This document shows positions 7,056 through 16,149 of a DNA stretch of 45,328 nucleotides, piece after piece. The translations under genes and the position numbers were made by a program. The stretch is from Opitutaceae bacterium (lineage in GTDB: Bacteria > Verrucomicrobiota > Verrucomicrobiia > Opitutales > Opitutaceae). Each line of letters starts with the position of its first letter. The stretch's first letter is position 1. The stretch spans positions 1-45,328 of the forward strand of contig SXSC01000237.1 of NCBI GenBank assembly GCA_005792355.1. The letters run 5' to 3'. The notes below the pieces were generated by a model. That model made no database searches. It was not told where the DNA came from and worked only from the letters and a program-made list of their open reading frames with translations.

Positions 7056-7624
7056 CGCTTCCGCTCGATTCGCGCCCCGTCATTGTCGCGCTGGCTGGCC
7101 CGAACGGCGCGGGCAAATCGACATTCTTCCAAGCGTTTCTGCAACCGGCCGGCCTCCGTTTCGTGAATGCCGACGATCTCGCGCGCGAAGTTGGAGTCGG
7201 CGCCTACGAAGCCGCAGAGCTGGCGGACCAATTGCGCCGCGCGCTGGTGGCGCAGCGCGAGAGCTTTGTCTTCGAAACCGTTTTTTCCGACCCCGTGGGC
7301 GACAAAGTGGAATTTCTGCGCAACGCGGCCCGGGCCGGCTACACCGTGGTGCTCTGCTTTGTCGGCCTCGACAGCGCGGAGACCTCCGAAGAGCGCGTGG
7401 CGATGCGGGTTCTCCAAGGTGGCCACGATGTGCCGCCTGAAAAACTCGCGGCGCGATTTGCCCGCACTTTGATCAACCTCCAGCGGGCGATCCGGGACCT
7501 ACCCTACGTCCAGGTGTTCGATAACAACGATCTGCGGCAGCCATTCCGCAAAGTGGCGGAATTCGCGGACGGCAGGGCGGTGTCGATTATCAAGCCCCTG
7601 CCAGGTTGGTTGAAGATGCCATGA
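7052..7624 (+). CDS. Zeta-toxin family P-loop kinase
   Basis: A 190-residue P-loop protein with Walker A GPNGAGKST (16-24), FVNADDLAREVG (Asp41/Asp42), SFVFETVFS (about 72-80) and an arginine-rich lid (ARFARTLINLQRAI). This is the arrangement of zeta toxins and 'predicted ABC-type ATPase' kinases, which phosphorylate UDP-N-acetylglucosamine or other small molecules. The substrate here cannot be told. It starts at GTG 7052 inside the stop of the ParD-like antitoxin. Classical zeta is paired with epsilon, so this is the non-canonical ParD-like/zeta combination. Confidence 0.82.
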   Translation: MTLPLDSRPVIVALAGPNGAGKSTFFQAFLQPAGLRFVNADDLAREVGVGAYEAAELADQLRRALVAQRESFVFETVFSDPVGDKVEFLRNAARAGYTVVLCFVGLDSAETSEERVAMRVLQGGHDVPPEKLAARFARTLINLQRAIRDLPYVQVFDNNDLRQPFRKVAEFADGRAVSIIKPLPGWLKMP

Positions 7625-7965
7625 GGGCACCGCTGCGGACGAAATTGGGCCGCGCCGTCTATTGCGAACGCGGAGGCGGATTATGAAGTCAAAACCCGTC
7701 GGGTGGCCGGATGATTAGTTCCGCGCTGCCGGACGCGACCGAGCGATAAGTGGAAAGCGTTTGAATTGCATCGGGCGGACTGTTGATTGAATTTGTGCAC
7801 TGCTCCGCTTCAATCCGTCCAAACACCCTGTGACTTCACGCTCAGCCGACATCTTCACGAACAAGTTACTCTGTCCGCAACCGATGCGGTGCCTTCACCG
7901 AAAAAAGGACGCGATTCGGCTTTGAGCGCGCGTTTCTCCAGCCAAGACTGCCTTTCCCTTTATTG
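7625..7965. other. 341-base non-coding gap upstream of the first nuo cluster
   Basis: No credible gene on either strand. By position it must carry the promoter of the first nuo cluster, but I see no convincing -35/-10 pair and no strong terminator for the zeta-toxin operon. A T/A-rich stretch around 7755-7800 (TTGAATTGCA, TTGATTGAATTTG) is the most promoter-like part. Confidence 0.5.
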
Positions 7966-8337
7966 ATGACCAGCCACCCTTACGCCTTCCTTGCCCTCTT
8001 TGCCGTGGTGGCGGTGGCCGTTCCGTTGGTGCTCCTGGGTGTCGCCCAGCTCTGGTTTCGATTCTTCCAACCCGCCAAGCCCAGCGCGGTGAAAAACGAT
8101 GTCTACGAGTGTGGCGTCGCACCGACCGGCGATTCGTGGATTCAATTCAAGGCGCATTATTACCTCTACGCCATTCTCTTTCTGATTTTCGACGTCGAGG
8201 TGCTCTTTCTCCTGCCGTTCGCCGTCGCGTTCACCGGGCTGCCCACCGGAGCGTTGCTGGCGATGCTCGTCTTCATCCTCTTGTTGGCCGAGGGGCTGGT
8301 CTGGGCCTGGCATCGCGGTCATCTTGAGTGGAAATAG
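7966..8337 (+). CDS. nuoA: NADH-quinone oxidoreductase-type subunit A, cluster 1
   Basis: A 123-residue membrane protein with three hydrophobic segments. It carries [12 protein letters not shown] (48-58) and [16 protein letters not shown], with the conserved acidic pair Asp76/Glu78 of NuoA. It sits at the quinone-site/membrane-arm junction of complex I together with NuoJ and NuoK. The ATG at 7966 is used; a TTG lies directly before it. It is the first gene of the A-B-C-D-I-H-J-K-L-M-M-N cluster, and nuoB starts 1 base after its stop. Confidence 0.93.
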   Translation: MTSHPYAFLALFAVVAVAVPLVLLGVAQLWFRFFQPAKPSAVKNDVYECGVAPTGDSWIQFKAHYYLYAILFLIFDVEVLFLLPFAVAFTGLPTGALLAMLVFILLLAEGLVWAWHRGHLEWK

Positions 8338-8338
8338 C

Positions 8339-9001
8339 ATGAGCGACACCACCACCAGCCCTGAACCTGCGGTGCAGGTCCCCGTCATTTCCCAGGCCGA
8401 GCGCGACGAACTGCGTCGCCAGGGCATCCTCCTCACCAGCATGGAGGAGCTCTACAATTGGGGCCGCAGCCACTCCGTGTGGCCGCTCAATTTCGGGCTC
8501 GCCTGCTGCGCCATCGAGATGATCGCCGCCTCGATGGCCCGCTTCGACATCGCCCGGTTCGGCTCGGAGGTTTTCCGGCCGTCGCCCCGGCAGGCAGACT
8601 TGCTCATCGTGTCCGGCACCGTGACGAAAAAGATGACGCCCCAGGTCGTGCGCCTCTGGAATCAGATGCCCGAGCCCAAGTACTGCATCGCGATGGGCGC
8701 CTGCGCGATCTCCGGCGGTCCGTTCAAGCAGGGCTACAACGTCCTCAAGGGCATCGATCGCTTCATCCCGGTCGACATCTACATCCCCGGTTGCCCGCCC
8801 CGCCCCGAGGCGCTGCTGCACGGCCTCATGCAGTTGCAGGAGAAGATCCGTGGACAAAAAATTTCCGGGCCCGACGCCCCGCGTCATCTTCAACCCGACG
8901 CGACGTGCGAATATCCCGTCCCCGAGTTCGGCGAGCACGATTTGCTGCCGCCAAAGAATCCCGCGGTGTGGCAGCCGCCGGTCATTGTGCGCAAAGATTG
9001 A
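8339..9001 (+). CDS. nuoB: Complex I subunit B (N2 cluster), cluster 1
   Basis: A 220-residue protein that carries the terminal [4Fe-4S] cluster N2, which passes electrons to quinone. The four ligands are present: Cys56-Cys57 (ACCAIE), Cys122 ([10 protein letters not shown]), Cys152 (PGCPPRP). Compared with the second copy in the window it has about 45 more residues, at both the N-terminal part (Thr/Pro-rich) and the C-terminus. The ATG at 8339 follows the nuoA stop directly. Confidence 0.95.
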   Translation: MSDTTTSPEPAVQVPVISQAERDELRRQGILLTSMEELYNWGRSHSVWPLNFGLACCAIEMIAASMARFDIARFGSEVFRPSPRQADLLIVSGTVTKKMTPQVVRLWNQMPEPKYCIAMGACAISGGPFKQGYNVLKGIDRFIPVDIYIPGCPPRPEALLHGLMQLQEKIRGQKISGPDAPRHLQPDATCEYPVPEFGEHDLLPPKNPAVWQPPVIVRKD

Positions 9002-9014
9002 CCGCACCTCCGCG

Positions 9015-9683
9015 ATGCACTCTCCCGAACAAATTCGCGACCTCCTCCTCGCCCGCTTTCCGGGCGCCGAGGTCACCCTCGTGACCAATCCGGGACCTTC
9101 CGCCCAGCATTCGCTGCTGCTTGGCGCCAGCCATGCGGCCGATATGGCCGCGTGGCTCCGCGACGACCAAGCGCTGCGTCTCGATTATTGCTCCAATGTC
9201 ACCGGCATCGACTGGCCGGAAAAGGAAATCACCGAAACGACGAAGACCACCGTCCCCGATCCGGCGGGCGGCACGCCCAAGGTCGTCGAAACAAAAACCA
9301 AGCGGATCCAGCCCGGCTGCCTCGAGGTCGTCTATCATCTCTACTCGATGGCGCTGAAGCATGGACCGGTCATCATCCGGTTGCGCACGGGCAATCGCAC
9401 CGACCGTGTCACGCTCCCGTCGCTGACCCCCGTCTGGCGCGCCTGCGATTTTCAGGAACGCGAGGTCTTCGATCTCTACGGCGTAATCTTCACCGGCCAC
9501 CCCGACCTCCGTCGCATCCTGATGTGGGATGAGTTCAAGGACCACCCGATGCGCAAGGACTACGTCGAACCCGACGACTACGAGTGGGAGCCCACGCCGC
9601 ACGATGCGGTGCTCGCCAAGGCGAAGGCGCACTATCCGGCGGCGGCGGCGGCCGCGCCGGTGGCCGAAGGGCTAAAAAGCTGA
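9015..9683 (+). CDS. nuoC: Complex I subunit C, cluster 1
   Basis: A 222-residue NuoC (30-kDa subunit), part of the peripheral arm. The hallmark is the C-terminal [23 protein letters not shown] segment followed by HPMRKDY. Between the [12 protein letters not shown] strand and [10 protein letters not shown] there is a Thr/Lys-rich insertion of about 27 residues (roughly 75-101) that the copy in cluster 2 lacks. The C-terminus ends in an alanine run. The start at 9015 is chosen because upstream codons in frame overlap nuoB and have no NuoC similarity. Confidence 0.92.
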   Translation: MHSPEQIRDLLLARFPGAEVTLVTNPGPSAQHSLLLGASHAADMAAWLRDDQALRLDYCSNVTGIDWPEKEITETTKTTVPDPAGGTPKVVETKTKRIQPGCLEVVYHLYSMALKHGPVIIRLRTGNRTDRVTLPSLTPVWRACDFQEREVFDLYGVIFTGHPDLRRILMWDEFKDHPMRKDYVEPDDYEWEPTPHDAVLAKAKAHYPAAAAAAPVAEGLKS

Positions 9684-9693
9684 ACGGCTGACC

Positions 9694-10911
9694 ATGGAAT
9701 CCAATTTTCAGACGACGGCGGAAGAGAGGGCTAATTTCAGCTCTTCCGCCCTTCAGTCCTTCAGCCTCCCCAACCCCGGCGCCTCGGTGCGCGAGGTCCA
9801 CGACCCGTTTCACGGCGACTTGCTCGAGGTCTCGATGGGGCCGCATCATCCGTCGACGCACGGCGTCTTCCGGATGATCGTCACGCTCGATGGCGAGACG
9901 ATCGTTAAGCTAAAGCCCGTTTTCGGTTACCTGCACCGCAATCACGAGAAGCTCGGGGAGAACACGACCTACCTCGCCTCGATGCCGTACACCGACCGGC
10001 TCGATTACCTGAACTCGATGACGAACAACTGGGCCTACGCGATCGCCGTCGAGAAGCTCGCCGGTCAGGCCGTGCCCGAGCGGGCCGAATATCTTCGCGT
10101 CATCCTCGCCGAGCTCACCCGCCTGCTCAATCACACCTGCCTCGCCGGCTTCCTCATGCAGGACTGCGGCTGCAGCGGCACCCCGCTGATGTACGCGTTT
10201 CGCGAGCGCGAAAAAATCCTCGACCTGTTCGAGTCCCTCAGCGGCTCCCGGATGATGTGCAACTACCAGCGCTTCGGCGGCTGCCGCCTCGATGCCACGC
10301 CCGATTGGCTCGCCGCCGCGCAGCAACTGACCGACGGCTACGGTCGCTTCCTCGACGAGTACGAGACCCTGCTCACGGGAAATGAAATCGTGATGGCGCG
10401 CACGCAGGGGATTGGCGTGCTCAGCCCCGGCCTCGCCGTCAGTGCGGGCGTCACCGGCCCGATGCTCCGCGCCACCGGCGTCGATTACGATCTCCGCCGC
10501 GTCGACGGCTACGGGTTTTACCCGCGCTTCGAGTTTCGCGTGCCGCTGGGTGACCACGGCGACACCTACGACCGTTACATGATCCGCGTCCTGGAGATGC
10601 GGGAGTCGATCAAAATTCTCCAGCAGGCCTTCCGCAGCCTGCCCGCCGGGCCAATCATGGATCCCAAGGCGAAGCTCCGCGGCTTCCGCCCCAAGGCCGG
10701 TGAAGCCTACGGCCGGATCGAGGGGCCGAAGGGGGAAATCGGTTTCTATCTCGTCAGCGATGGCGGCCCCAACCCCTATCGCTACCGCGTGCGCCCGCCT
10801 TCCTTTGTCAACCTCACCATCCTCGAAGACATGTGCCTCGGCCAGACCGTGGCCGACGCCGTGATCATCCTCGGCAGCGTGGATATCGTTCTCGGCGAGG
10901 TCGACCGATAG
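9694..10911 (+). CDS. nuoD: Complex I subunit D (49-kDa, quinone site), cluster 1
   Basis: A 405-residue Nuo[14 protein letters not shown] (49-61) holds the conserved histidines of the quinone pocket, and DRLDYLNSM holds the quinone-binding Tyr. The C-terminus ends GEVDR, as in the family, where the final Arg is conserved from hydrogenase ancestry. The N-terminal 40 residues are unconserved. NuoC and NuoD are separate genes, not fused as in E. coli. A 146-base gap containing two hairpins follows before nuoI, the largest break in the first half of the cluster. Confidence 0.95.
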   Translation: MESNFQTTAEERANFSSSALQSFSLPNPGASVREVHDPFHGDLLEVSMGPHHPSTHGVFRMIVTLDGETIVKLKPVFGYLHRNHEKLGENTTYLASMPYTDRLDYLNSMTNNWAYAIAVEKLAGQAVPERAEYLRVILAELTRLLNHTCLAGFLMQDCGCSGTPLMYAFREREKILDLFESLSGSRMMCNYQRFGGCRLDATPDWLAAAQQLTDGYGRFLDEYETLLTGNEIVMARTQGIGVLSPGLAVSAGVTGPMLRATGVDYDLRRVDGYGFYPRFEFRVPLGDHGDTYDRYMIRVLEMRESIKILQQAFRSLPAGPIMDPKAKLRGFRPKAGEAYGRIEGPKGEIGFYLVSDGGPNPYRYRVRPPSFVNLTILEDMCLGQTVADAVIILGSVDIVLGEVDR

Positions 10912-10944
10912 GTTTTCGCGAAGTTTTCGCGCAACGCGAAAACC
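10911..10944. repeat. Nested hairpin right after nuoD (cluster 1)
   Basis: GGTTTTCGCG (10911-10920) is the exact reverse complement of 10935-10944. A second copy of TTTTCGCG (10924-10931) can pair with 10935-10942 across a 3-base loop, so two mutually exclusive stems are possible. TAATTTT follows. This may be an RNA processing site, a weak terminator or a repeat element. A related but imperfect pair, GGTTTTC/GAAAACC, lies after nuoN at 20679-20701. Confidence 0.55.
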
Positions 10945-10996
10945 TAATTTTCCAATCAATCAAACTCAACTCATGACCTCCCAAGCTCCTCAGATC

Positions 10997-11036
10997 GATT
11001 CTCCGGCTCGGCGGAGAATCATTAGGGTTTTTTCGG
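10997..11036 (+). terminator. Terminator-like hairpin between nuoD and nuoI (cluster 1)
   Basis: GATTCTCCG (10997-11005) pairs perfectly with CGGAGAATC (11012-11020) across a 6-base loop, and a run of six T starts about 7 bases after the stem (11028-11033). It looks like an intrinsic terminator, although the T run is not directly adjacent. If functional it would lower expression of nuoI-N relative to nuoA-D. Confidence 0.45.
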
Positions 11037-11057
11037 AGTCTGCGGAGTAAGAACCTC

Positions 11058-11720
11058 ATGTTGGGAACAGGACTAATCAAGGGCCTCGGCGTCACCGCGA
11101 AGAACTTCGTGGGGAGTTTTCACGATCCCACCCGTCTCGTGACCGTGGAGTATCCCGAGCAGAAGACGAAACTCCCCGAGAACTACCGCAATTTTCCGTT
11201 TTTGGTTTTCGACGAGGAGCAGGACCCGCTGGGCACCCTGCGGTGTGTCGCCTGCCGGATCTGCGAAGCCGAGTGCCCGCCCCAGTGCATCTACATCGTG
11301 ATGGAGCGCGACGACAAGGGGAAGGCGATGAAGCGGCCCAAGGTGTTCGACATCGATATTTCCGTCTGCATGAGCTGCCAGATTTGCGTCGAGGTCTGCC
11401 CGTTCGACGCGATCAAGATGGATCAACAGTACGAGATCGCGGAGGCGGACCGTTTTCAGGCGCTGCTGCTGAACCGCGAGGCGCTCGCCAAGTCCAACCA
11501 GTACTACCATCAGATTCATCCCACCGAGGCCGCCGGGGTCGACGCCCTGTTGGCCGAGCAGAAGGCCAAACAAGCCGCGAGTCGCGCGGCCGCCGCCGCC
11601 GCGAAGTCGGCGGCCGTTCCGAAACCGGCCGCCGCCGCGACGCCACCGTCCGCTCCCGTCGCCCAACCGCCCGCCGCGCCCAGCGCGGAGGCCCCGAAAA
11701 ATCCGCCGGCCACCGCATGA
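11058..11720 (+). CDS. nuoI: Complex I subunit I (two [4Fe-4S] clusters), cluster 1
   Basis: A 220-residue 8-iron ferredoxin-like subunit with two binding motifs, CVACRICEAECPP and CMSCQICVEVCPF (clusters N6a and N6b). These receive electrons from the NADH module in the 14-subunit enzyme. No nuoE, nuoF or nuoG is present here, so NuoI is the likely docking point for ferredoxin. After about residue 165 there is an unusual Ala/Pro-rich tail of about 55 residues, which could be a flexible tether. The order D-I-H differs from the usual D-H-I order and from cluster 2. Its stop overlaps the nuoH start (ATGA). Confidence 0.94.
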   Translation: MLGTGLIKGLGVTAKNFVGSFHDPTRLVTVEYPEQKTKLPENYRNFPFLVFDEEQDPLGTLRCVACRICEAECPPQCIYIVMERDDKGKAMKRPKVFDIDISVCMSCQICVEVCPFDAIKMDQQYEIAEADRFQALLLNREALAKSNQYYHQIHPTEAAGVDALLAEQKAKQAASRAAAAAAKSAAVPKPAAAATPPSAPVAQPPAAPSAEAPKNPPATA

Positions 11721-13015
11721 GCCCTGTCTTACTCGATGCCGCCACCCGTGCCAGCGAGTGGACCAGCGCGGGCCTTCCCCACTCGCTGGCGCTCGCGGCC
11801 ACTTACGCTGATTCCACCCTGGAGCGTCTGCCAATTCTCGCCCGCGATCTGCTCACGGGCTGGCTCCCCGAGCCGTGGCGCTGGCTGGTCAACAGTCTCG
11901 TGGCGATTGTCACCGTCGTGCTCGTGTTCGCGACGCTGTTTGCCCTGCTCACCCTCGCGGAACGAAAAATCCTCGGCCGCGTGCAGAACCGACCCGGCCC
12001 GAACCGCACCGGGATACCCTTTACAAAACTCAAGCTCTTCGGTCTCGGACAACCGCTGGCCGACGGCATCAAGATGCTCACCAAGGAGGACATCGTCCCG
12101 CGGGCCGCGGATCAGGTCCTGCACTTTCTCGCCCCCGTCGCCCTGCTCGCCCTCTCGATTCTCACCTTTGCGGTGATTCCCTTCGGCCGGAATCTGCTGC
12201 CCGTCCACCTCGACGCCGCGGTGCTCTACTTCTTCGCCGCCGGCGCCGCCACCGAGCTCGCCGTCTTCATGGCGGGCTGGGCCAGCCGGAACAAATACTC
12301 CCTGCTCGGGGCCATGCGCGCGCTGGCGCAGATGATCAGTTACGAGCTGCCCCTGCTGCTGGCCATCGTCCCCGTCGTGATGCTCGCCGGCACGCTGTCG
12401 ACCAGCGGCATCGTGGAAAAGCAGGGCGGATGGCTGTTCGGTTTCCTGCCGCAATGGCACGTGTTCACGCCGTGGGGCTTCGCGGGTTTCCTGATTTTCC
12501 TGGTCGCGGCCCTCGCCGAGTCCAACCGCTCCCCCTTCGACTTGCCGGAGGCGGAGAGCGAGCTCATCGCCGGCCACCTCACGGAGTACTCGGGTTTCAA
12601 ATACGCCCTGTTCTTCATGGCGGAGTATTTCGGCATGTGCGCCCTCAGCGGCATGGGCGTGACGCTCTTCCTCGGCGGCTGGCAGGCTCCCCTCCCCTTC
12701 CTCGAATTCATCCCGTCCTATGCGTGGTTTGCCGCCAAGCTCCTCTCGCTGCTGCTGGTCTTCATCTGGATTCGCGCGACGTTCCCGCGCCTGCGGATGG
12801 ACCAGCTCACGCGCCTGGCCTGGAAGTTCCTCGTGCCACTCGCGTTGATCAACCTCGGCACAGCCGCTTTCTGGTCGCTCACCTCCGGCTGGGGCGGCGC
12901 CCTGCAGCTCGTGCGCTGGGCCGTCGCCCTCGCACTGGTGGCGGGACCGTTTTTCCTCATGGGCCGCAAACTCAGCGCCGGCGTCGCGCCGCGCACGTAT
13001 CGCTACGCGTCATGA
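11717..13015 (+). CDS. nuoH: Complex I subunit H, cluster 1
   Basis: A 432-residue membrane subunit that forms the quinone tunnel with NuoB and NuoD. Seen are LAERKILGRVQNRPGPN, QPLADGIKMLTKE, and AESNRSPFDLPEAESELIAGHLTEYSG with the conserved glutamates. It is about 90 residues longer than the cluster 2 copy, mainly because of an N-terminal extension of about 60 residues (including ATYADSTLERLPILARD) before the first conserved membrane helix. It starts inside the nuoI stop codon. Confidence 0.94.
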   Translation: MSPVLLDAATRASEWTSAGLPHSLALAATYADSTLERLPILARDLLTGWLPEPWRWLVNSLVAIVTVVLVFATLFALLTLAERKILGRVQNRPGPNRTGIPFTKLKLFGLGQPLADGIKMLTKEDIVPRAADQVLHFLAPVALLALSILTFAVIPFGRNLLPVHLDAAVLYFFAAGAATELAVFMAGWASRNKYSLLGAMRALAQMISYELPLLLAIVPVVMLAGTLSTSGIVEKQGGWLFGFLPQWHVFTPWGFAGFLIFLVAALAESNRSPFDLPEAESELIAGHLTEYSGFKYALFFMAEYFGMCALSGMGVTLFLGGWQAPLPFLEFIPSYAWFAAKLLSLLLVFIWIRATFPRLRMDQLTRLAWKFLVPLALINLGTAAFWSLTSGWGGALQLVRWAVALALVAGPFFLMGRKLSAGVAPRTYRYAS

Positions 13016-13157
13016 GATTTTTGAATTTTGCTTTTGGATTTTTGCTTGCGGGTACGCCGCTGGCGGTTGGCGGCGAAGATGGATCGGCCTCGCGGAACGC
13101 GCCGCCCCTCGAAAAATCCGGCTGGGCAAATCGAAATTCGAAAATCCAAAATCGAAA
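13016..13157. repeat. A/T-rich inverted-repeat filler between nuoH and nuoJ
   Basis: This 142-base gap starts with a T-rich run holding TTTTGGATTTT (about 13033-13043) and ends with its exact complement AAAATCCAAAA (about 13144-13154). A GC-rich centre lies between them. The composition is unlike the flanking genes. No gene is visible here. Confidence 0.5.
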
Positions 13158-13673
13158 ATGACCCTCGCCCTCCTCGCCATCGCGCTCTTCACGCTCACGA
13201 CCGCCACGGTCGCGATGGCGCTGCGCAATCTCATTCACAGCGCGCTGCTGCTGATTGCGAGCTGGGGTGGCATCGCGGCGTTTTATCTCTGGGCCGGGGC
13301 CGAGTTTGTCGCCTTTGCCCAGGTGCTGGTGTATGTCGGAGCGATCTCGATGGTCGTCCTCTTCGCCGTGCTGCTGACGCGGCAGTCCCGCGCCGATCTG
13401 GAAGTCGCCCCCGACGCCATGGGCCGGATCTTTCCCGCTTTAATCACCGGGGGCGCCGTGCTCGGCGTGCTGTTCGGGGCGATCATGAGCACGCCGCTTC
13501 GCCCCGCCGTCGGTCACGCCCCGTCAATTCCCGTGCGCGAACTCGGACTGCAACTCATGGGACCGCACGCCGCCGCCCTGCTCGTCGTCGGCGGTCTGCT
13601 CACGGTCGCGCTGCTCGGCGCCGTGGTGATTGCCTCGGTGGATCGCCGGCCGAACAAGGAGGACGCCTCGTGA
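13158..13673 (+). CDS. nuoJ: Complex I subunit J, cluster 1
   Basis: A 171-residue protein with five hydrophobic segments. The central EFVAFAQVLVYVGAISMVVLF is the conserved TM3 region of NuoJ, including the pi-bulge tyrosine and glycine that link quinone chemistry to the proton pumps. The C-terminus is short and charged (RRPNKEDAS). The nuoK start overlaps its stop. Confidence 0.93.
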   Translation: MTLALLAIALFTLTTATVAMALRNLIHSALLLIASWGGIAAFYLWAGAEFVAFAQVLVYVGAISMVVLFAVLLTRQSRADLEVAPDAMGRIFPALITGGAVLGVLFGAIMSTPLRPAVGHAPSIPVRELGLQLMGPHAAALLVVGGLLTVALLGAVVIASVDRRPNKEDAS

Positions 13674-13987
13674 TGCCCGGCCCGCTGCAACTCTGCCTGT
13701 TGTTTTCGAGCGCGCTCTTTTGCATCGGGCTCATCGGGGCGCTGTCGCGCAGCAACACCATCCTCGTGCTCCTCGGCATCGAGCTGATGCTGAACGCGGC
13801 GAACCTCAACTTCATCGCGTTCTGGCGCTTCGGCCCCGCGCCAGCCGCGGGCACGGGAGTCATTTTTGTAATTTTCTCCATCGCCGTCGCCGCCGCCGAG
13901 GCCGCCGTCGGTCTCGCCCTGGTGATCGCCATTTACCGCCACCAGAAAAATATCCGGCTCCAGGACGCCGTTCGCCTCAAAGGCTAG
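13673..13987 (+). CDS. nuoK: Complex I subunit K, cluster 1
   Basis: A 104-residue protein with three membrane helices. It keeps the two intramembrane glutamates of NuoK in LLGIELMLNAANLN and AVAAAEAAVGLAL. The ATG at 13673 is used; an in-frame GTG directly before it (13670) would add one residue. It lies in the proton-transfer axis between NuoJ and the antiporter-like subunits. A 146-base repeat-filled gap follows before nuoL. Confidence 0.93.
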   Translation: MPGPLQLCLLFSSALFCIGLIGALSRSNTILVLLGIELMLNAANLNFIAFWRFGPAPAAGTGVIFVIFSIAVAAAEAAVGLALVIAIYRHQKNIRLQDAVRLKG

Positions 13988-14133
13988 AAAAAAATGACCA
14001 AGGCCCAATTCCCAATGACCAAGGAGTCTTTCGCAATTCGCCTCGCGCGCGCGTCGCGGCGCGGCCATTGGTCTTTGGTCATTGGTCATTGGTCATCGGG
14101 CATTGGACGTTGGTCCTTGGGCATTGGTCATCC
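13988..14133. repeat. CATTGGTC-type repeat block between nuoK and nuoL
   Basis: The left end reads ATGACCAAGGCCCAATTCCC and repeats CCAATGACCAAGG. The right end (about 14070-14133) holds several near-tandem copies of TTGGTCATTGG and GGGCATTGG, the complement of the left end. The block can fold into a long imperfect hairpin. There is no credible gene in it; an in-frame reading through the block belongs to the reading frame upstream of nuoL. Confidence 0.65.
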
Positions 14134-16149
14134 ATGAGCCTTCCGGTCCACCTTCTCTGGCTCATCCCCGCCCTGCCGCTCCTCGCCGCCGGCATCGGCG
14201 CCTGCACGCCGCGGCGCGGTCGCGCGCTGGCCGCCGGTGCCGCCATCGCCGCGATGGCCCTCGCCTTCGTGCTCGCCTGTGGCGCCCTCGTGACCGCGCT
14301 GCAGGATCCGGCCGCCCACCTCACCTCCAATTTTGCCTGGTTTGATCTGGGCACCAGCCCCGTGCGCCTGGGCTGGCTCCTCGACCCGCTCACCGCGCTG
14401 ATGTGCGTCATGGTCACGTTCGTCAGCCTGCTGATTTTCATTTTCAGCACGGGCTACATGCACGCGGACGTAAACTTCAAGCAGTTCTTCTGCTTCCTCA
14501 GCCTCTTCGCCGCGGCGATGCTGGGCCTGCTCGTGGCCAACAGCCTCCTGCTGCTCTTCATCTGCTGGGAACTCGTCGGTCTCGCCTCCTATCTCCTGAT
14601 CGGATTCTGGTTCCACAAGCCCTCCGCCGCGGCCGCCGCGAAAAAAGCGTTCATCACCACGCGCATCGGTGACCTCGGACTCTTGCTCGGCATGCTCTGG
14701 CTCTACGACGCCACCGGCTCGCTGCTCTTCTACGATGGCGGCAACGGCGTGCTCGAGTCCGGGGCGCTCTCCGCCCTCGTCGCGCAAACCACCGTCGGCG
14801 GGCTGGCCGTCTCCACCGCGATCGGCCTCTTGATCTTCTGCGGGGCCGTCGGCAAGTCCGGCCAGTTTCCGCTGCACGTATGGCTCCCCGACGCCATGGA
14901 GGGTCCGACGCCGGTCTCCGCCCTCATCCACGCGGCCACGATGGTGGCGGCGGGCGTCTTTCTCGTCGCGCGGGTTTATCCGCTGATGTCCGTCGATCAG
15001 GGCCTCGCGAGCGCGCCGCTGCATGCGCTCTCGGTGGTCGCGTTCATCGGCGCCATCACCGCGCTGCTTGGTGCGCTGATTGCCGTCGCGCAGCACGACA
15101 TCAAGCGCGTCCTCGCGTTTTCCACCGTGTCCCAGCTCGGCTACATGATGCTCGCCCTCGGCGTCGGCTCGTGGGTCGCCGCGATCTTCCACCTGCTGAC
15201 CCACGCCTTCTTCCAGGCGCTGCTCGTCCTCGGGGCCGGTTCGGTGATCCACGCGGCCCATCACGAGCAGGACATCCGTCAGCTCGGCGGACTGCGCCGG
15301 CCGCTGCCAATCACGTTTGCCACCTTCGCCGTCGGCATGATGGCGCTCGCCGGGGTGCCGTTTCTTTTCTCCGGTTTTTGGAGCAAAGAGGCGATCCTCC
15401 ACGCCGCGCACGGCTGGGGCGTTTCCCATCTGCCGTTCTTCACCGGGCTCGCCGCCGTGGTGCTGACGGCGTTCTACATGACGCGCCTCGTCGTTGAGAC
15501 CTTCTTCGGCGCGCCGCGCAGCGAGGCGGCCGGCCATGCCCACGAGAATTCCTCCGCGATGACCGTGCCACTCATTTTGCTCGCCGTCTGCGCGGTGCTG
15601 CTCGGCTTCCTCGGCACACCGTATTGGCCGTGGCTGCAGCAAACGCTCGATCCCACTTTCCGCAGCGAGCCGGGTGGCGCGGGGTTGATGATCACTTCAA
15701 TCGTGCTCGTCGCGCTCGGCCTCGGCAGCGGCTGGGCTGTCTACGCCCGCCGACTGCGGACCAAGGCGACCGCTCCCGATCCGCTGGAGACGGCAGCCCC
15801 GGGCACCTTTGCCGCCCTCGCCGCGCGGCTCGGCTTTGACCAACTCTACGCGGCCACCGTTGGCCGGTTGAACGAGACCACGGCCGTGTTCGCCGACGCA
15901 CTCGATCGCTACGTCTGGGACGGCCTGGTGCGATTCATCTCCCGCCTCGGCGAGTACGTCGGCGTCGTGACCCGCGAAACCGACGAGGAAATTCTCAACG
16001 GCGGCTTCAATGCTACGAGCGGGAAACTGCGAGGCGGCGGCCAGATGTATTCACGGGCCCAGAAGGGCGACGCCCATGGCTATCTGCGGATGGTTGCCGT
16101 GGGTTTCGTGCTGCTCGTGCTGGCCGTGCTGCTGGGAGGTGGACGATGA
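14134..16149 (+). CDS. nuoL: Complex I subunit L with a long C-terminal lateral-helix region, cluster 1
   Basis: A 671-residue antiporter-like pump subunit. The key residues are present: Glu146 in TM5 (FICWELVG) and Lys241 in TM7 (GKSGQFPLHVWLPDAMEGPTP). The C-terminus has TM15 (about 518-541), a soluble or amphipathic stretch of about 110 residues (about 540-651), and a final TM (about 652-669). In NuoL this stretch is the lateral helix that runs along the other pumps. It appears about 30 residues longer than in E. coli NuoL as I remember it (about 80), which would suit a membrane arm with one extra pump. The ATG at 14134 follows the repeat block; the stop overlaps the next gene by 4 bases. 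Confidence 0.94.
   Translation: MSLPVHLLWLIPALPLLAAGIGACTPRRGRALAAGAAIAAMALAFVLACGALVTALQDPAAHLTSNFAWFDLGTSPVRLGWLLDPLTALMCVMVTFVSLLIFIFSTGYMHADVNFKQFFCFLSLFAAAMLGLLVANSLLLLFICWELVGLASYLLIGFWFHKPSAAAAAKKAFITTRIGDLGLLLGMLWLYDATGSLLFYDGGNGVLESGALSALVAQTTVGGLAVSTAIGLLIFCGAVGKSGQFPLHVWLPDAMEGPTPVSALIHAATMVAAGVFLVARVYPLMSVDQGLASAPLHALSVVAFIGAITALLGALIAVAQHDIKRVLAFSTVSQLGYMMLALGVGSWVAAIFHLLTHAFFQALLVLGAGSVIHAAHHEQDIRQLGGLRRPLPITFATFAVGMMALAGVPFLFSGFWSKEAILHAAHGWGVSHLPFFTGLAAVVLTAFYMTRLVVETFFGAPRSEAAGHAHENSSAMTVPLILLAVCAVLLGFLGTPYWPWLQQTLDPTFRSEPGGAGLMITSIVLVALGLGSGWAVYARRLRTKATAPDPLETAAPGTFAALAARLGFDQLYAATVGRLNETTAVFADALDRYVWDGLVRFISRLGEYVGVVTRETDEEILNGGFNATSGKLRGGGQMYSRAQKGDAHGYLRMVAVGFVLLVLAVLLGGGR

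Noticed and set aside
13630-14133. NuoL start far upstream on the plus strand (13630)
   Set aside because: That frame overlaps nuoJ and nuoK and runs through the repeat block; the NuoL fold starts at 14134.
15683-15700. 18-base exact match between the tip of the attC at 760-777 and nuoL at 15683-15700
   Set aside because: Short palindrome-rich string inside a coding gene. Chance is a sufficient explanation and no attC boxes surround the nuoL copy.
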